Positions 40,005 through 48,478 of a stretch of 64,000 bases of DNA are shown here, one piece after another. Every line of letters begins with the position of its first letter. The stretch's first letter is position 1. The stretch spans positions 11,504 to 75,503 of the forward strand of contig CAZZFT010000008.1 of NCBI GenBank assembly GCA_964653555.1, read 5' to 3'. A model generated the notes under the pieces. It saw nothing but the letters and a program-made list of their open reading frames with translations, searched no databases and was not told the origin of the DNA. This stretch comes from JAHEJV01 sp964653555 (GTDB lineage: Bacteria; Myxococcota_A; UBA9160; SMWR01). The position numbers and the translations under genes are program-made.

Positions 40005-41329
40005 AGCTTCTGCTCGTCGGCATGAACCACCGCAGCGCACCGCTCGAGCTGCGCGAGCGGATGGCGGTAGACGACCCGGTGCCCGTGTTGCACAAGCTCG
40101 TCGCCGGCGACGAGGTGGACGAGGCGGTGCTGCTCTCGACCTGCAATCGCGTCGAAGTGGTGGTGCTCACCCGCGACGCCGAGTCGGCGCGCCTGCGCCT
40201 GCGCTCGCTGTTCCGGCGCGATCTCGCACCCGAGGGAGCGGGCGTCGGCGAGGTCGATCTCGACGCCTGCCTCTACGAGCACCGCGACGGGGACGCGATG
40301 CGCCACGTGCTGCGCGTGGCATCCGCACTCGACTCGATGGTCGTCGGCGAGCCGCAGATCCTCGGCCAGACGAAGGACGCCTATCGCGCCGCGGCCCAGT
40401 GCGGCGCGTCGGGGCCGATCCTCGGGCGTCTGTTCCAGCACGCCTTCTCCACCGCGAAACGGGTGCGCACGGAGACGCGGATCGCCGAGCGCCCGGTGTC
40501 GGTGGCGCGCGTGGCGGTGGGCCTTGCCCGGCAGATCTTCGAGGACTTCGCCGAGAAGCGCGCGCTGCTGGTCGGCGCCGGGGAGATGATCGAGCTCGCG
40601 CTGTCGGCGCTGCGCGAGGCCGGCCTGACGGCGATCCAGGTGGCGAACCGTACCCCGGAGCGCGCCTCGCGCCTGGCGGCCCGCTTCGGCGCGACCGCCC
40701 ACGGCCTCGACGAGCTGCCGGAGCTGCTGGCCCACGCGGACGTGGTGCTGACCTCGATCGGGGGGCGCGAACCCTGGCTCACGCGGGCGGTCGCCGAGCG
40801 GGCGCTGGGTGCGCGCCGCGAACGGCCGATCCTGGTGATCGACATCGGCGTGCCGCGAAACGCGGATCCCGCAATCGATGCCCTCGACGACGTGTACCGC
40901 TATGACCTCGACGACCTGGCCGGGATCGCGGACGAGAACGCCGAGGAGCGCCGCCGCGAGCAGGCGCGCGCCGAGACGATCGTCGAAGCGGAGCAGCAGC
41001 GCTTCGACGGCTGGTTCGCCGCTCTGCGCGCGGTGCCCACGATCAAGCACCTGCGCACACGGGTGGAGGCGATCCGCGTCCGCGAGCTGGAGAAGGCCTT
41101 CGCGCGCCTCGCCTGGGACGAGACCACCCGCGACGCCGTCGACGTCCTCACGCGCTCCCTGGTGAACAAGATCCTGCACGCTCCTCTCACCCGGCTGCGC
41201 GCCAGCGCCGAACGCGAGGAGGGCATGGCGCACCTCGAGGCGGCTCGCATGCTCTTCGCCCTCGACGACGAGGAGGGCGTCGCGCCCCCCGAGCCCGGCT
41301 CCGACGGCGAAGGCCCGGAGCAGACGTGA
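40001..41329 (+). CDS. hemA: Glutamyl-tRNA reductase
   Basis: A 442-aa first enzyme of C5 haem synthesis, reducing Glu-tRNA to glutamate 1-semialdehyde with NADPH. VGMNHRSAPLELRER at the start, the catalytic Cys in STCNRVEV (residue about 48), VVGEPQILGQTKDA and the Rossmann loop LLVGAGEMIEL are all present; the C-terminal helical dimerisation domain is intact. The GTG start overlaps the hemX-like stop. The presence of hemA shows that this organism does not use the ALA synthase route. Confidence 0.96.
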   Translation: MKLLLVGMNHRSAPLELRERMAVDDPVPVLHKLVAGDEVDEAVLLSTCNRVEVVVLTRDAESARLRLRSLFRRDLAPEGAGVGEVDLDACLYEHRDGDAMRHVLRVASALDSMVVGEPQILGQTKDAYRAAAQCGASGPILGRLFQHAFSTAKRVRTETRIAERPVSVARVAVGLARQIFEDFAEKRALLVGAGEMIELALSALREAGLTAIQVANRTPERASRLAARFGATAHGLDELPELLAHADVVLTSIGGREPWLTRAVAERALGARRERPILVIDIGVPRNADPAIDALDDVYRYDLDDLAGIADENAEERRREQARAETIVEAEQQRFDGWFAALRAVPTIKHLRTRVEAIRVRELEKAFARLAWDETTRDAVDVLTRSLVNKILHAPLTRLRASAEREEGMAHLEAARMLFALDDEEGVAPPEPGSDGEGPEQT

Positions 41330-42255
41330 AGCCCGTGCGCATCGCCACGCGCGGGAGCGACCTCGCGCTGTGGCAGGCGCGCCACGTCGCCGGTCGGATC
41401 GAGGTGGAGCTCGCGCGCCCCGCCCAGATCGTGCCGCTCACGACCCGCGGCGACCGGCTGCGCGACGTGCCCCTGGCGAAGGTCGGGGGCAAGGGCCTGT
41501 TCGTGAAGGAGATCGAGGAGGCGCTGCTCGACGGGCGCGCGGACGTCGCGGTCCACAGCGCCAAGGACCTCCCGGGCGCCTCGCCCGAGCAGCTCGTCTT
41601 CGCTGCCTTTCCCGAGCGCGCCGACCCGCGCGACGCCTGGGTGTCGGAGCGGGCGCCGGAGCCCGAAGCGCTCGCGCGCGGAGCGCGTGTCGGCACGGGC
41701 AGCGTGCGGCGCAGCGCGCAGCTGCTGGCACTGCGCCCCGATCTCGAGATCGTGCCGCTGCGCGGCAACGTCCCCACCCGTCTGGCGAAGCTCGCGAGCG
41801 AGGGGCTCGACGCGCTGGTGCTCGCCTGCGCCGGGCTCGACCGCCTCGGGCTCGCCGCGCGCATCGCCCAGCGTCTCGACTGCGAGCGCTTCGTGCCCGC
41901 GGTCGCCCAAGGCGCGCTGGCGATCCAGGCCCGGCGCGAGGACGCGCTCGCCGCGGAGCTGTCGGTGCTCGGGGATCGCGACACCGAAGTGTGTGTGATC
42001 GCCGAGCGCGCCTGCCAGGCAGGGCTCGGCGCCGACTGCAACGTGCCGCTGGGGGCTCACGCCGTGCTCGAGGCCGACGGCCGCCTGGCCCTCCGGGCGC
42101 GGCTGCTGGCGCCGGACGGGAGCCAGCGGATCGAGCGCGGCGCGTCGGGCGCGCCGGCGGACGCGGCGGCCCTCGGCCGCGAAGTGGCCAAGGCGCTGCT
42201 CGCGGCCGGAGGCGACGGGCTGCTCGCCCGTCTGTCGACTCGAGGTTCGGCGTGA
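41326..42255 (+). CDS. hemC: Hydroxymethylbilane synthase (porphobilinogen deaminase)
   Basis: A 309-aa enzyme that joins four porphobilinogens. It starts RIATRGSDLALWQARHVA, carries VHSAKDLPG with the catalytic Asp, GTGSVRRSAQLLALRPDL, and the dipyrromethane-cofactor Cys in GLGADCNVPLGAHA. The GTG start overlaps the hemA stop (GTGA), and the stop overlaps the start of the cobA-hemD fusion in the same way. Confidence 0.96.
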   Translation: MKPVRIATRGSDLALWQARHVAGRIEVELARPAQIVPLTTRGDRLRDVPLAKVGGKGLFVKEIEEALLDGRADVAVHSAKDLPGASPEQLVFAAFPERADPRDAWVSERAPEPEALARGARVGTGSVRRSAQLLALRPDLEIVPLRGNVPTRLAKLASEGLDALVLACAGLDRLGLAARIAQRLDCERFVPAVAQGALAIQARREDALAAELSVLGDRDTEVCVIAERACQAGLGADCNVPLGAHAVLEADGRLALRARLLAPDGSQRIERGASGAPADAAALGREVAKALLAAGGDGLLARLSTRGSA

Positions 42256-43811
42256 GCGTCGGGAAGGTGATCCTCGTCGGCGCCGGGCCGGGTGCGCCCG
42301 ACCTGATCACGGTGCGCGGCGCCGAGGCGCTGCGCGGCGCCGACGTCGTCGTCTACGACGCGCTGGCCTCGCGAGACCTGCTCGATCTCGCGCCTCCCGA
42401 GGCGCTCCGCATCGACGTCGGCAAGCGCGGTCACGATCCGCCGACGCGCTCCCAGGAGGAGATCACGGCGCTGCTGGTGCGGCTCGCCCAGGAGGGCCGC
42501 ACCGTGGTGCGGCTGAAGGGCGGCGATCCCTATGTGTTCGGGCGTGGGGGGGAGGAGGCGGGCGCGTGTGCCGCGGCCGGCGTCCCCTTCGAGGTGGTGC
42601 CCGGGGTGTCGTCGATCTTCGGCGCGCTCGCCTACGCCGGGATCCCGATCACCGACCGGCGCCACGGCGCCTCCTTCGCCGTGGTCACCGGCCACAAGGA
42701 TCCGACGAAGGTGTCGCGCGAGACGCGCTGGGATCTGCTCGCCCAGGCCGCGGACACGCTGCTGATCCTGATGGGGATGCGCAATCTCGGCGAGATCACG
42801 GCCCGGCTGCTGGCGGCGGGTCGCAGCCCGGCCACACCGTCGGCGGCGGTGATGGCGGGGACGCTCCCGACCCAGCGCGTGGTGACGGCTCCGCTGGGAG
42901 AGCTGGCCGCCACCGTGGAGCGCGAGGGGATCGGCTCGCCCGCCGTCGTGGTGATCGGGGACGTGGTGACGCTGCGCGAAGCGCTCGCCTGGTACGAGCG
43001 CCAGCCCCTCTTCGGCCGGCGCGTGCTCGTCACGCGCACTCCCGAGCAGTCGTCCGACTGGGTGCGCGCGCTCGAGGAGGCGGGAGCCGAGACGGTGCGG
43101 GTGCCGATGATCCGGCTCGCGCCCGCGGCCGACTCCGGGCCCCTCGACGCGGCGCTCGACGCGCTCGATCGCTACGACGCGATCGTGTTCACCAGCGCCA
43201 ACGCGGTTCGCTACACCGCGGCCCGCGCCGCCCAGCGCGGGCTCGCCCTCGAGACGGCCGGCGCCCGCGTCGTGTGCGTAGGGCCCGCGACCGCGCGGGC
43301 GGCGCTCGAGGCCGGGCTGTCGGTCCACCGCGTTCCGTCGCAGCGCCACGACGCCGAGGGCGTGCTCGAGACGCTGCGCGCCGCCGGCGGCCTGCGCGGT
43401 CAGCGCATCCTGCTGCCTCGCTCGGACCTCGCGCGCGACCTGCTGCCGGACGGTCTGCGGGCCGAAGGGGCGCGGGTGGACGACGTGGTGGCCTACGGCA
43501 ACGAGCCAGCCGAGGTCGACGTCGCGGCCCTGCGCGAGCAGCTGCGAGCCGGGCGCCTCGACGCGCTGACCTTCGCCAGCCCCTCGGCCGCGCGCCGCTT
43601 CGCCGATCTGCTCGACGGTCCCGCGCGCGTCGCGGCGGCGCGCTGTCGGATCGCGGCGATCGGTCCGGTCACGGCGCGCGCTCTCGCCGAGGTCGGCCTG
43701 CCCGCCGACCTCGTCGCACCGGCGGCCACGCCCGCCGCACTGGTGGCCGCGCTGGCGGCCGCCTGGTCTGCGCCCGGCTCGGCGGGCGAGGAATCCACGG
43801 AGAGGGAGTAG
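42252..43811 (+). CDS. Uroporphyrinogen-III C-methyltransferase/uroporphyrinogen-III synthase fusion
   Basis: A 519-aa bifunctional protein. Residues about 1-245 are CobA/SUMT (VGAGPGAPDLITVRGAEAL, KGGDPYVFGRGGEEA, SSIFGALAYAGIPITDR), which methylates uroporphyrinogen III to precorrin-2. Residues about 255-505 are HemD (GRRVLVTRTPEQSSDW, IVFTSANAV, TFASPSAARRFADLL), which closes the tetrapyrrole ring. The fusion is common in Gram-positive and deltaproteobacterial lineages and feeds both haem and B12 or sirohaem. B12 supply is relevant to the class II ribonucleotide reductase at 5.8 kb. Confidence 0.95.
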   Translation: MSVGKVILVGAGPGAPDLITVRGAEALRGADVVVYDALASRDLLDLAPPEALRIDVGKRGHDPPTRSQEEITALLVRLAQEGRTVVRLKGGDPYVFGRGGEEAGACAAAGVPFEVVPGVSSIFGALAYAGIPITDRRHGASFAVVTGHKDPTKVSRETRWDLLAQAADTLLILMGMRNLGEITARLLAAGRSPATPSAAVMAGTLPTQRVVTAPLGELAATVEREGIGSPAVVVIGDVVTLREALAWYERQPLFGRRVLVTRTPEQSSDWVRALEEAGAETVRVPMIRLAPAADSGPLDAALDALDRYDAIVFTSANAVRYTAARAAQRGLALETAGARVVCVGPATARAALEAGLSVHRVPSQRHDAEGVLETLRAAGGLRGQRILLPRSDLARDLLPDGLRAEGARVDDVVAYGNEPAEVDVAALREQLRAGRLDALTFASPSAARRFADLLDGPARVAAARCRIAAIGPVTARALAEVGLPADLVAPAATPAALVAALAAAWSAPGSAGEESTERE

Positions 43812-43997
43812 ATGGCGACGCGCTACAAGGTGGTCGAGACGAGCTCGGTGACCGACGAGGAGCTCGAACGCATCTTCAACGAGTGGACGGCCCGCGGCTG
43901 GCAGCTCGAGGGGGTCCGCTTCGCGATGAGCGACGCGTCGCGCCGACCCGCGATGGCCTTCGTCACCTTCACGCGCGACGGAGCGGCCGAGGAATAG
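43812..43997 (+). CDS. Small DUF4177-like protein
   Basis: A 61-aa protein whose ATG directly follows the TAG of the cobA-hemD fusion. It reads MATRYKVVETSSVTDEELER and then GWQLEGVRFAM and FVTFTRD, a beta-alpha-beta pattern like small DUF4177 proteins (which carry the W-LV/EGV core). Function unknown; translation may be coupled to the gene before it. It converges on the hypothetical gene at 44.0 kb, with 3 bases between their stops. Confidence 0.7.
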   Translation: MATRYKVVETSSVTDEELERIFNEWTARGWQLEGVRFAMSDASRRPAMAFVTFTRDGAAEE

Positions 43998-44000
43998 CGG

Positions 44001-44411
44001 TCATCCCTCGTCGAGCTTGATGCGCAGGGTGGGTTGGCCCTCCGCGTCGCGCTCGCCCAGCCGGATGCGAGCGGAGACCTCGAGGGTCCGGCCCTCGAGC
44101 AGCTTGGCCAGCACCTCGGCCCAGTCGATCCCCTCGATGGCGCGGCCCATCTCGAAGCTCAGCCGCTCGATGAACTCGCTGCGGGCGCGGGCGCTCTGCT
44201 CCGAAGCGAAATCCGCCCATTCGCGGGGCAGGGTGTCGCCCAGGGCCTCGCGCAGGGCCTCGCCGGTGAGGAAGAAGCCGGAGAACCCGGCGGCCAGCGC
44301 CCGGCGCACGAACTCGGGGATCCCGCTCGGCGGCGGCGCTTCGCCCGAGCCGCCGCGCGCCGACCGCGTCCGAGGGCGTACACCGCTTTCTTTCCTGTGA
44401 TCCGATGCCAT
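44001..44411 (-). CDS. Hypothetical 136-aa protein
   Basis: I recognise no family. After a low-complexity basic, Gly/Pro-rich head (about 30 residues) comes a helical segment FVRRALAAGFSGFFLTGEAL and a second amphipathic region with SEFIERLSFEMGRAIEGIDW, ending in short strands (LEVSARIRLGE, LRIKLDEG). The pattern is a little phasin-like. ATG 44411 is used; a GTG at 44435 is possible, and neither has a good SD. It is divergent from the CBS gene at 44460. Confidence 0.6.
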   Translation of the reverse strand: MASDHRKESGVRPRTRSARGGSGEAPPPSGIPEFVRRALAAGFSGFFLTGEALREALGDTLPREWADFASEQSARARSEFIERLSFEMGRAIEGIDWAEVLAKLLEGRTLEVSARIRLGERDAEGQPTLRIKLDEG

Positions 44412-44421
44412 GGAGTAGAAT
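44391..44421 (+). promoter_or_regulatory. Possible sigma-70 promoter for the CBS gene at 44.5 kb
   Basis: A good -10 box TAGAAT (44416-44421) lies 39 bases before the ATG at 44460. The -35 region (TTTCCT at 44391, spacing 19, or TCCTGT at spacing 17) is weak. Confidence 0.35.
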
Positions 44422-44459
44422 CCGATCTCGGTCACGAAGCGTCACGGAGTCGAGAGAAC

Positions 44460-44885
44460 ATGGGCGCAGGCGGCGGAACGCGCGTTCGCGACATCATGTC
44501 CGAACAGATCGTGACGATCAGCGCCGACGACTCCCTGTCGACGGTCGAAGATATCATGACGCTCGGCCGGGTGCGGCACATGCCGGTGGTGCGCGGCGGG
44601 CAGCTGGTCGGCGTCGTGTCCGAGCGCGATCTCTTGCGCGCGTCGCTGTCCACCTTGAGCGAGTTCGGGAACGAGCAGCGCCGCGCCTTCCTCCAGGTGG
44701 TCGAGATCAAGCGCGTGATGTCGACGCCGCCGGTGGTGATCCAGCCGGGCGCGAGTGTGGAGGACGCGGCGTTGGTGATGGCCGAGCGCAAGATCGGCTG
44801 TCTGCCCGTCGTCGAGGCCGGGCGCCTGGTCGGGATGCTGACCGAGACCGACGTGCTTCGTTACTTCGCCGGCGTCGTGGATTGA
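44460..44885 (+). CDS. CBS-domain pair protein
   Basis: A 141-aa protein of two CBS motifs only: VRDIMSEQIVTISADDSLST to VVSERDLLRA (residues 9-60) and VMSTPPVVIQPGASVEDAAL to MLTETDVLRY (about 80-135). Such proteins bind adenylates and regulate partners. It resembles the CBS protein at 131-619 in size but is not in the sigma-54 cluster. The ATG follows GTCGAGAGAAC, a weak SD. The next gene lies 180 bases on, with its own promoter, so this is probably a single-gene unit. Confidence 0.88.
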   Translation: MGAGGGTRVRDIMSEQIVTISADDSLSTVEDIMTLGRVRHMPVVRGGQLVGVVSERDLLRASLSTLSEFGNEQRRAFLQVVEIKRVMSTPPVVIQPGASVEDAALVMAERKIGCLPVVEAGRLVGMLTETDVLRYFAGVVD

Positions 44886-44910
44886 TCTGCGGCCCGGAAG
44901 CGGGATTGGA

Positions 44911-44940
44911 TTGACATGTCCCGCGGGGATTCCGTAACCT
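44911..44940 (+). promoter_or_regulatory. Sigma-70-type promoter for the aldehyde dehydrogenase gene
   Basis: TTGACA, 18 bases, then TAACCT. The -35 is perfect. It lies in the 180-base gap before the dehydrogenase ATG at 45066 and gives a leader of about 120 bases. Confidence 0.6.
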
Positions 44941-45065
44941 CCCGTGGTCACCTGTGGGGATGCGCAAAGACCAGGTCGTTCGCGAGCGGGTAGACCGCCC
45001 CGTCGGTCGACGGCGCATCCCGGCACACGGCGAACCCGCGCGAGCGGTGTTTGGCGGGAGACGGC

Positions 45066-46598
45066 ATGGCGGTAGTCGAGGCAGTGACGAGCGCCCCTGG
45101 TGAGAAGCGCCGTCTCCGCCTGGCGAACCCCGCCACCCTCGAGCCGCTCGGCGAGCTGGAGATCGACGACGCGATCCACGTCCGCGAGGCCGTCGACCGC
45201 GCGCGCAAGGCGCAAGCGGAGTGGGCTGCCGCCGACTTCGCCGAGCGGGAGCTCCATCTGCAGCGCGCGCTCCGGGTGCTGGTGGCGCGCAGCGACGAGT
45301 TCGTCGACCGCATCGTCGAGGAGACCGGGAAGCCCCGCGCCGAGGCGCTTGCTACCGAGATCGCGACGAGCTGCGACGCGCTCCAGTTCTACGCGAAGCG
45401 CGCCCGCCACATCCTCGCCGAGCGCCGCGTTCCCCTCCATCTGTTCCGGACCAAGAAGCTGCGCGTGGTGCACCGGCCGCTGGGCGTCGTGGGCATCATC
45501 ACGCCCTGGAACTTCCCGTTCCTGCTCGCCTTGAACCCGACCGTCCAGGCGTTGATCGCGGGCAACGCGGTCGTGCTCAAGCCCTCCGAGGTGGCGCCGG
45601 ACTCGGGACGCCTGGTCGCGGAGCTGTGGCGCGAGGCGGGACTGCCCCCGGGCGTCTTCGAGCTCGTGCAGGGCGACGGGGAGACGGGCGCGGCGCTGCT
45701 CGAGGCGGGCGTCGACAAGATCTGCTTCACCGGCAGCGTCGCCACCGGGCGCCGCGTGGCCGAGGTGTGCGGGCGCGCGCTGGTCCCGTGCACGCTGGAG
45801 CTCGGCGGCAAGGATCCGATGATCGTCTGCGCCGACGCCGACCTCGACCGCGCCGCCCGCGGCGCGGTCTACGGCGCCTTCAGCAACGCGGGCCAGATCT
45901 GCACCTCGACCGAGCGCGTGTACGTGGTGGACGAGGTCGCCGACGTCTTCACCCGCAAGGTGGTCGAGCAGACCGGCCTGCTGCGCCAGGGCTCGGGCGG
46001 CGAGTTCGACGTGGGGCCGATGATCCGCGCCGAGCAGCTTGCCGTCGTCGAGGAGCACGTGGGCGACGCGATCGCGAAGGGCGCGCGCGTGCTCGCGGGT
46101 GGGCGGCGCAATCCCTCCTGCCCGGGATTCTTCTTCGAGCCCACGGTGCTCGACGACGTGACCCACGACATGCGGATCATGCGCGAGGAGACCTTCGGTC
46201 CGGTGCTCCCGATCATGCGCGTGCGCGACGAGGACGAGGCGATCGCCTGGGCGAACGACTCTCCCTACGGTCTCAACGCGAACGTGTGGACCCGCAACAA
46301 GCGGCGGGGCATCCGCCTGGCGAAGGCGATCGAATCGGGCTGCGCCGTCGTGAACGACTGCACGATCGCCTACGGGGTCACCGAGTCGCCCTTCGGCGGC
46401 GTGAAGCACAGCGGGATCGGCCGCGTGAACGGAGTGCAGGGTCTGCTGGGCATGTGCCACACGCAGGCGATCCTGATCGACCGCCTGGGCGCGCGCTCGG
46501 AGCCGCTCTGGTTTCCGCACTCGGCGCGCAAGACGGAATGGTTGAGGCGCGCGCTGCGCTGGATTTGGGGAACTTCGCTCGGGCGCTGGCTCGCCTAG
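45066..46598 (+). CDS. NAD(P)-dependent aldehyde dehydrogenase
   Basis: A 510-aa aldehyde dehydrogenase with the family landmarks: PWNFPFLLALNPT, FTGSVATGRRVAE (cofactor loop), general-base Glu in ELGGKDPMIV, and the catalytic Cys in FSNAGQICTSTERVYV. The extended hydrophobic, basic C-terminus (EWLRRALRWIWGTSLGRWLA) resembles membrane-associating fatty-aldehyde dehydrogenases, so a long-chain aldehyde is a reasonable guess; succinate semialdehyde is an alternative. ATG 45066 follows GGCGGGAGACGG. A 19-base gap separates it from the usp gene. Confidence 0.9.
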   Translation: MAVVEAVTSAPGEKRRLRLANPATLEPLGELEIDDAIHVREAVDRARKAQAEWAAADFAERELHLQRALRVLVARSDEFVDRIVEETGKPRAEALATEIATSCDALQFYAKRARHILAERRVPLHLFRTKKLRVVHRPLGVVGIITPWNFPFLLALNPTVQALIAGNAVVLKPSEVAPDSGRLVAELWREAGLPPGVFELVQGDGETGAALLEAGVDKICFTGSVATGRRVAEVCGRALVPCTLELGGKDPMIVCADADLDRAARGAVYGAFSNAGQICTSTERVYVVDEVADVFTRKVVEQTGLLRQGSGGEFDVGPMIRAEQLAVVEEHVGDAIAKGARVLAGGRRNPSCPGFFFEPTVLDDVTHDMRIMREETFGPVLPIMRVRDEDEAIAWANDSPYGLNANVWTRNKRRGIRLAKAIESGCAVVNDCTIAYGVTESPFGGVKHSGIGRVNGVQGLLGMCHTQAILIDRLGARSEPLWFPHSARKTEWLRRALRWIWGTSLGRWLA

Positions 46599-46617
46599 GG
46601 CACACGCGGAGAACGGG

Positions 46618-47442
46618 ATGATCTCGACGATCCTGGTGGCGACGGACGGTTCCGAAGCGGCGGGCAACGCCGAGCGCTACGCGGTGGCGCTGGCGGCGCG
46701 CATGAAGGCGCGCCTGCTGGGTCTCTCGGTGGTGGAGGACCGCTTCGCGCGCGGCTTCGGCGAGGACGGTCTCGGCATCGCCCCGCCGGCGCCGGGGCCG
46801 GTGGCGGACTACCTGCGCCGGCGCGCCGAGGCCGCCGTCGCGCGGTTGGGTCAGCGCGCCTCCACCGAGAACGTCCCCTACAGCGGCGAAGTGGTGAGCG
46901 GCGTCGCGGACGACGCGATCGTCGAGCACGGCCAGCAGGCCGACCTCACGGTCCTCGGACGCGACGGCCAGTCGGCCGGCCACCGCAGCACGGCGCTGAT
47001 CGGCTCGACGGCGAGCGGCGTGATCCGCAAGACCGCGAAGACCACGATCGTGGTGCCCTCGGCCGCCCAGCTCGGCGGTCCGATCGTGCTCGCCTTCGAC
47101 GGCTCGCCCGGCTCCCGCGTCGGCGCGAACCTCGCGGTGCAGATCGCCACCCGCCTCGGCGAGCCGATCCACGTCTTCGTCGACTCCAAGGACAAGGGAC
47201 GCGCCGCGGCGCGCTTCGACGAGGTGCGCGGCATCGTCGGCGCGCTGCCGGTTCCGGTGCGCGAGATCTCCTCCACCCTGGGGCGGCCGGACGTCAAGAT
47301 CGTGGATTCGGCGCGCGAGGTGAAGGCGGGTCTGATCGTCATGGGGGCCTACGGGCGCAATCGCATCACCGAGTACTTCCTGGGCAGCAATGCGGCTGCG
47401 GTCGCGCGCACCTCGCCGATCGCGGTCCTGCTCGCTCGCTGA
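46618..47442 (+). CDS. Tandem universal stress protein (UspA-like)
   Basis: A 274-aa protein with two Usp folds. The first (residues 1-145) starts ILVATDGSEAAGNAERYAV and ends with the ATP-type loop IGSTASGVIRKTAKTTIVV; the second (150-274) starts IVLAFDGSPGSRVGANLAV and ends GAYGRNRITEYFLGSNAAAV. The GxxG-9x-G(S/T) loop is clear in both halves, so nucleotide binding is likely. The role is general stress tolerance. It follows the aldehyde dehydrogenase gene and is one base before lpxD. Confidence 0.92.
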   Translation: MISTILVATDGSEAAGNAERYAVALAARMKARLLGLSVVEDRFARGFGEDGLGIAPPAPGPVADYLRRRAEAAVARLGQRASTENVPYSGEVVSGVADDAIVEHGQQADLTVLGRDGQSAGHRSTALIGSTASGVIRKTAKTTIVVPSAAQLGGPIVLAFDGSPGSRVGANLAVQIATRLGEPIHVFVDSKDKGRAAARFDEVRGIVGALPVPVREISSTLGRPDVKIVDSAREVKAGLIVMGAYGRNRITEYFLGSNAAAVARTSPIAVLLAR

Positions 47443-47443
47443 C

Positions 47444-48478
47444 GTGACCTCCGCGGGATGGCGGCTGGGCGACCTGTCGAGGCGGCTCGGCCTCGAGCTC
47501 GAGGGGGACCCCGATCTGGAGGTGAGCGGAGTGGCCTCCCTCGAGGACGCCACCGCCGACCAGCTGGTCTTCGCGCGCGGGCCCGCCTTCCGGGCGCGAC
47601 TGCTCGCCTGCGCGGCCCGGGCCGTGGTCGCGCCCCCCGATCTCGACGTCGGGACGCGCAGCGCCCTGCGCTCGGCGGATCCCAGCCGCGACTTCTTTCG
47701 GGCGGCGCGCCTGCTGGTGCCGGAGCCCGAAGTGGAGGCGGGGGTGCATCCCTCGGCCGTCGTGGCCGACGACGCGCGCGTCGCCCCGAGCGCATCGGTC
47801 GCCGCGGGCTGCGTCCTCGGCCGCGGGGTCGCGGTCGGTCCGCGCACGGTGCTGCACCCGGGTGTCGTCCTCTACGACGGCGTCACAATCGGCGCCGACT
47901 GCGTGATCCACGCCCGCTGCGTCGTCGCCGCCGCCTCGGTGCTGGGCGACCGCGTCGTGCTCCAGCCGGGCGTGGTGATCGGTGGCGACGGCTTCGGCTA
48001 CGTCGGCGCCGAGGACGGCGGGCTGAGTCGCACCCACAACGTCGGACGGGTGTGGATCGGAGACGACGTCGAGATCGGCGCGAACTCCACCGTCGATCGC
48101 GGAACCCTCGGCGACACGCGGATCGGTCGCGGGACGAAGATCGACAACCTGGTGCAGGTCGCGCACAACTGCACGGTCGGCGAGCACTGCGTGATCGTGG
48201 CCCAGGCGGGCATCGCCGGCTCCACCGTGCTCGAGGAGGGCGTGGTGCTGCTCGCCCAGGCGGGAGTCGCCGGCCATCGCCGGATCGGCGCCCGCGCCCT
48301 GGTCGGACCCCAGGCGGGCGTGCACAAGGACGTGCCGCCGGGCACGCGCATCCTCGGCTCGCCCCAGCGCGCCGAGCGCGTGTTCCACCGCGAGATGGCG
48401 GCGCTGTCGCGGCTGCCCGAGCTGCTGCGGCGCGTTCGCGGTCTGGAGCGGGCGCGCGGCGACGGCGACGCGCCGTGA
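47444..48478 (+). CDS. lpxD: UDP-3-O-acylglucosamine N-acyltransferase
   Basis: A 344-aa lipid A enzyme that adds the second 3-hydroxyacyl chain from acyl-ACP. An N-terminal uridine-binding domain (residues 1-100) leads into a left-handed beta helix of hexapeptide repeats (VVADDARVAPSASVAAGCVL and on), with the catalytic His in NLVQVAHNCTVGEH and GGDGFGYV. The C-terminal helix (FHREMAALSRLPELLRRV) is usual. GTG 47444 follows the usp stop by one base. It overlaps rnhB by 4 bases. Confidence 0.94.
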   Translation: MTSAGWRLGDLSRRLGLELEGDPDLEVSGVASLEDATADQLVFARGPAFRARLLACAARAVVAPPDLDVGTRSALRSADPSRDFFRAARLLVPEPEVEAGVHPSAVVADDARVAPSASVAAGCVLGRGVAVGPRTVLHPGVVLYDGVTIGADCVIHARCVVAAASVLGDRVVLQPGVVIGGDGFGYVGAEDGGLSRTHNVGRVWIGDDVEIGANSTVDRGTLGDTRIGRGTKIDNLVQVAHNCTVGEHCVIVAQAGIAGSTVLEEGVVLLAQAGVAGHRRIGARALVGPQAGVHKDVPPGTRILGSPQRAERVFHREMAALSRLPELLRRVRGLERARGDGDAP

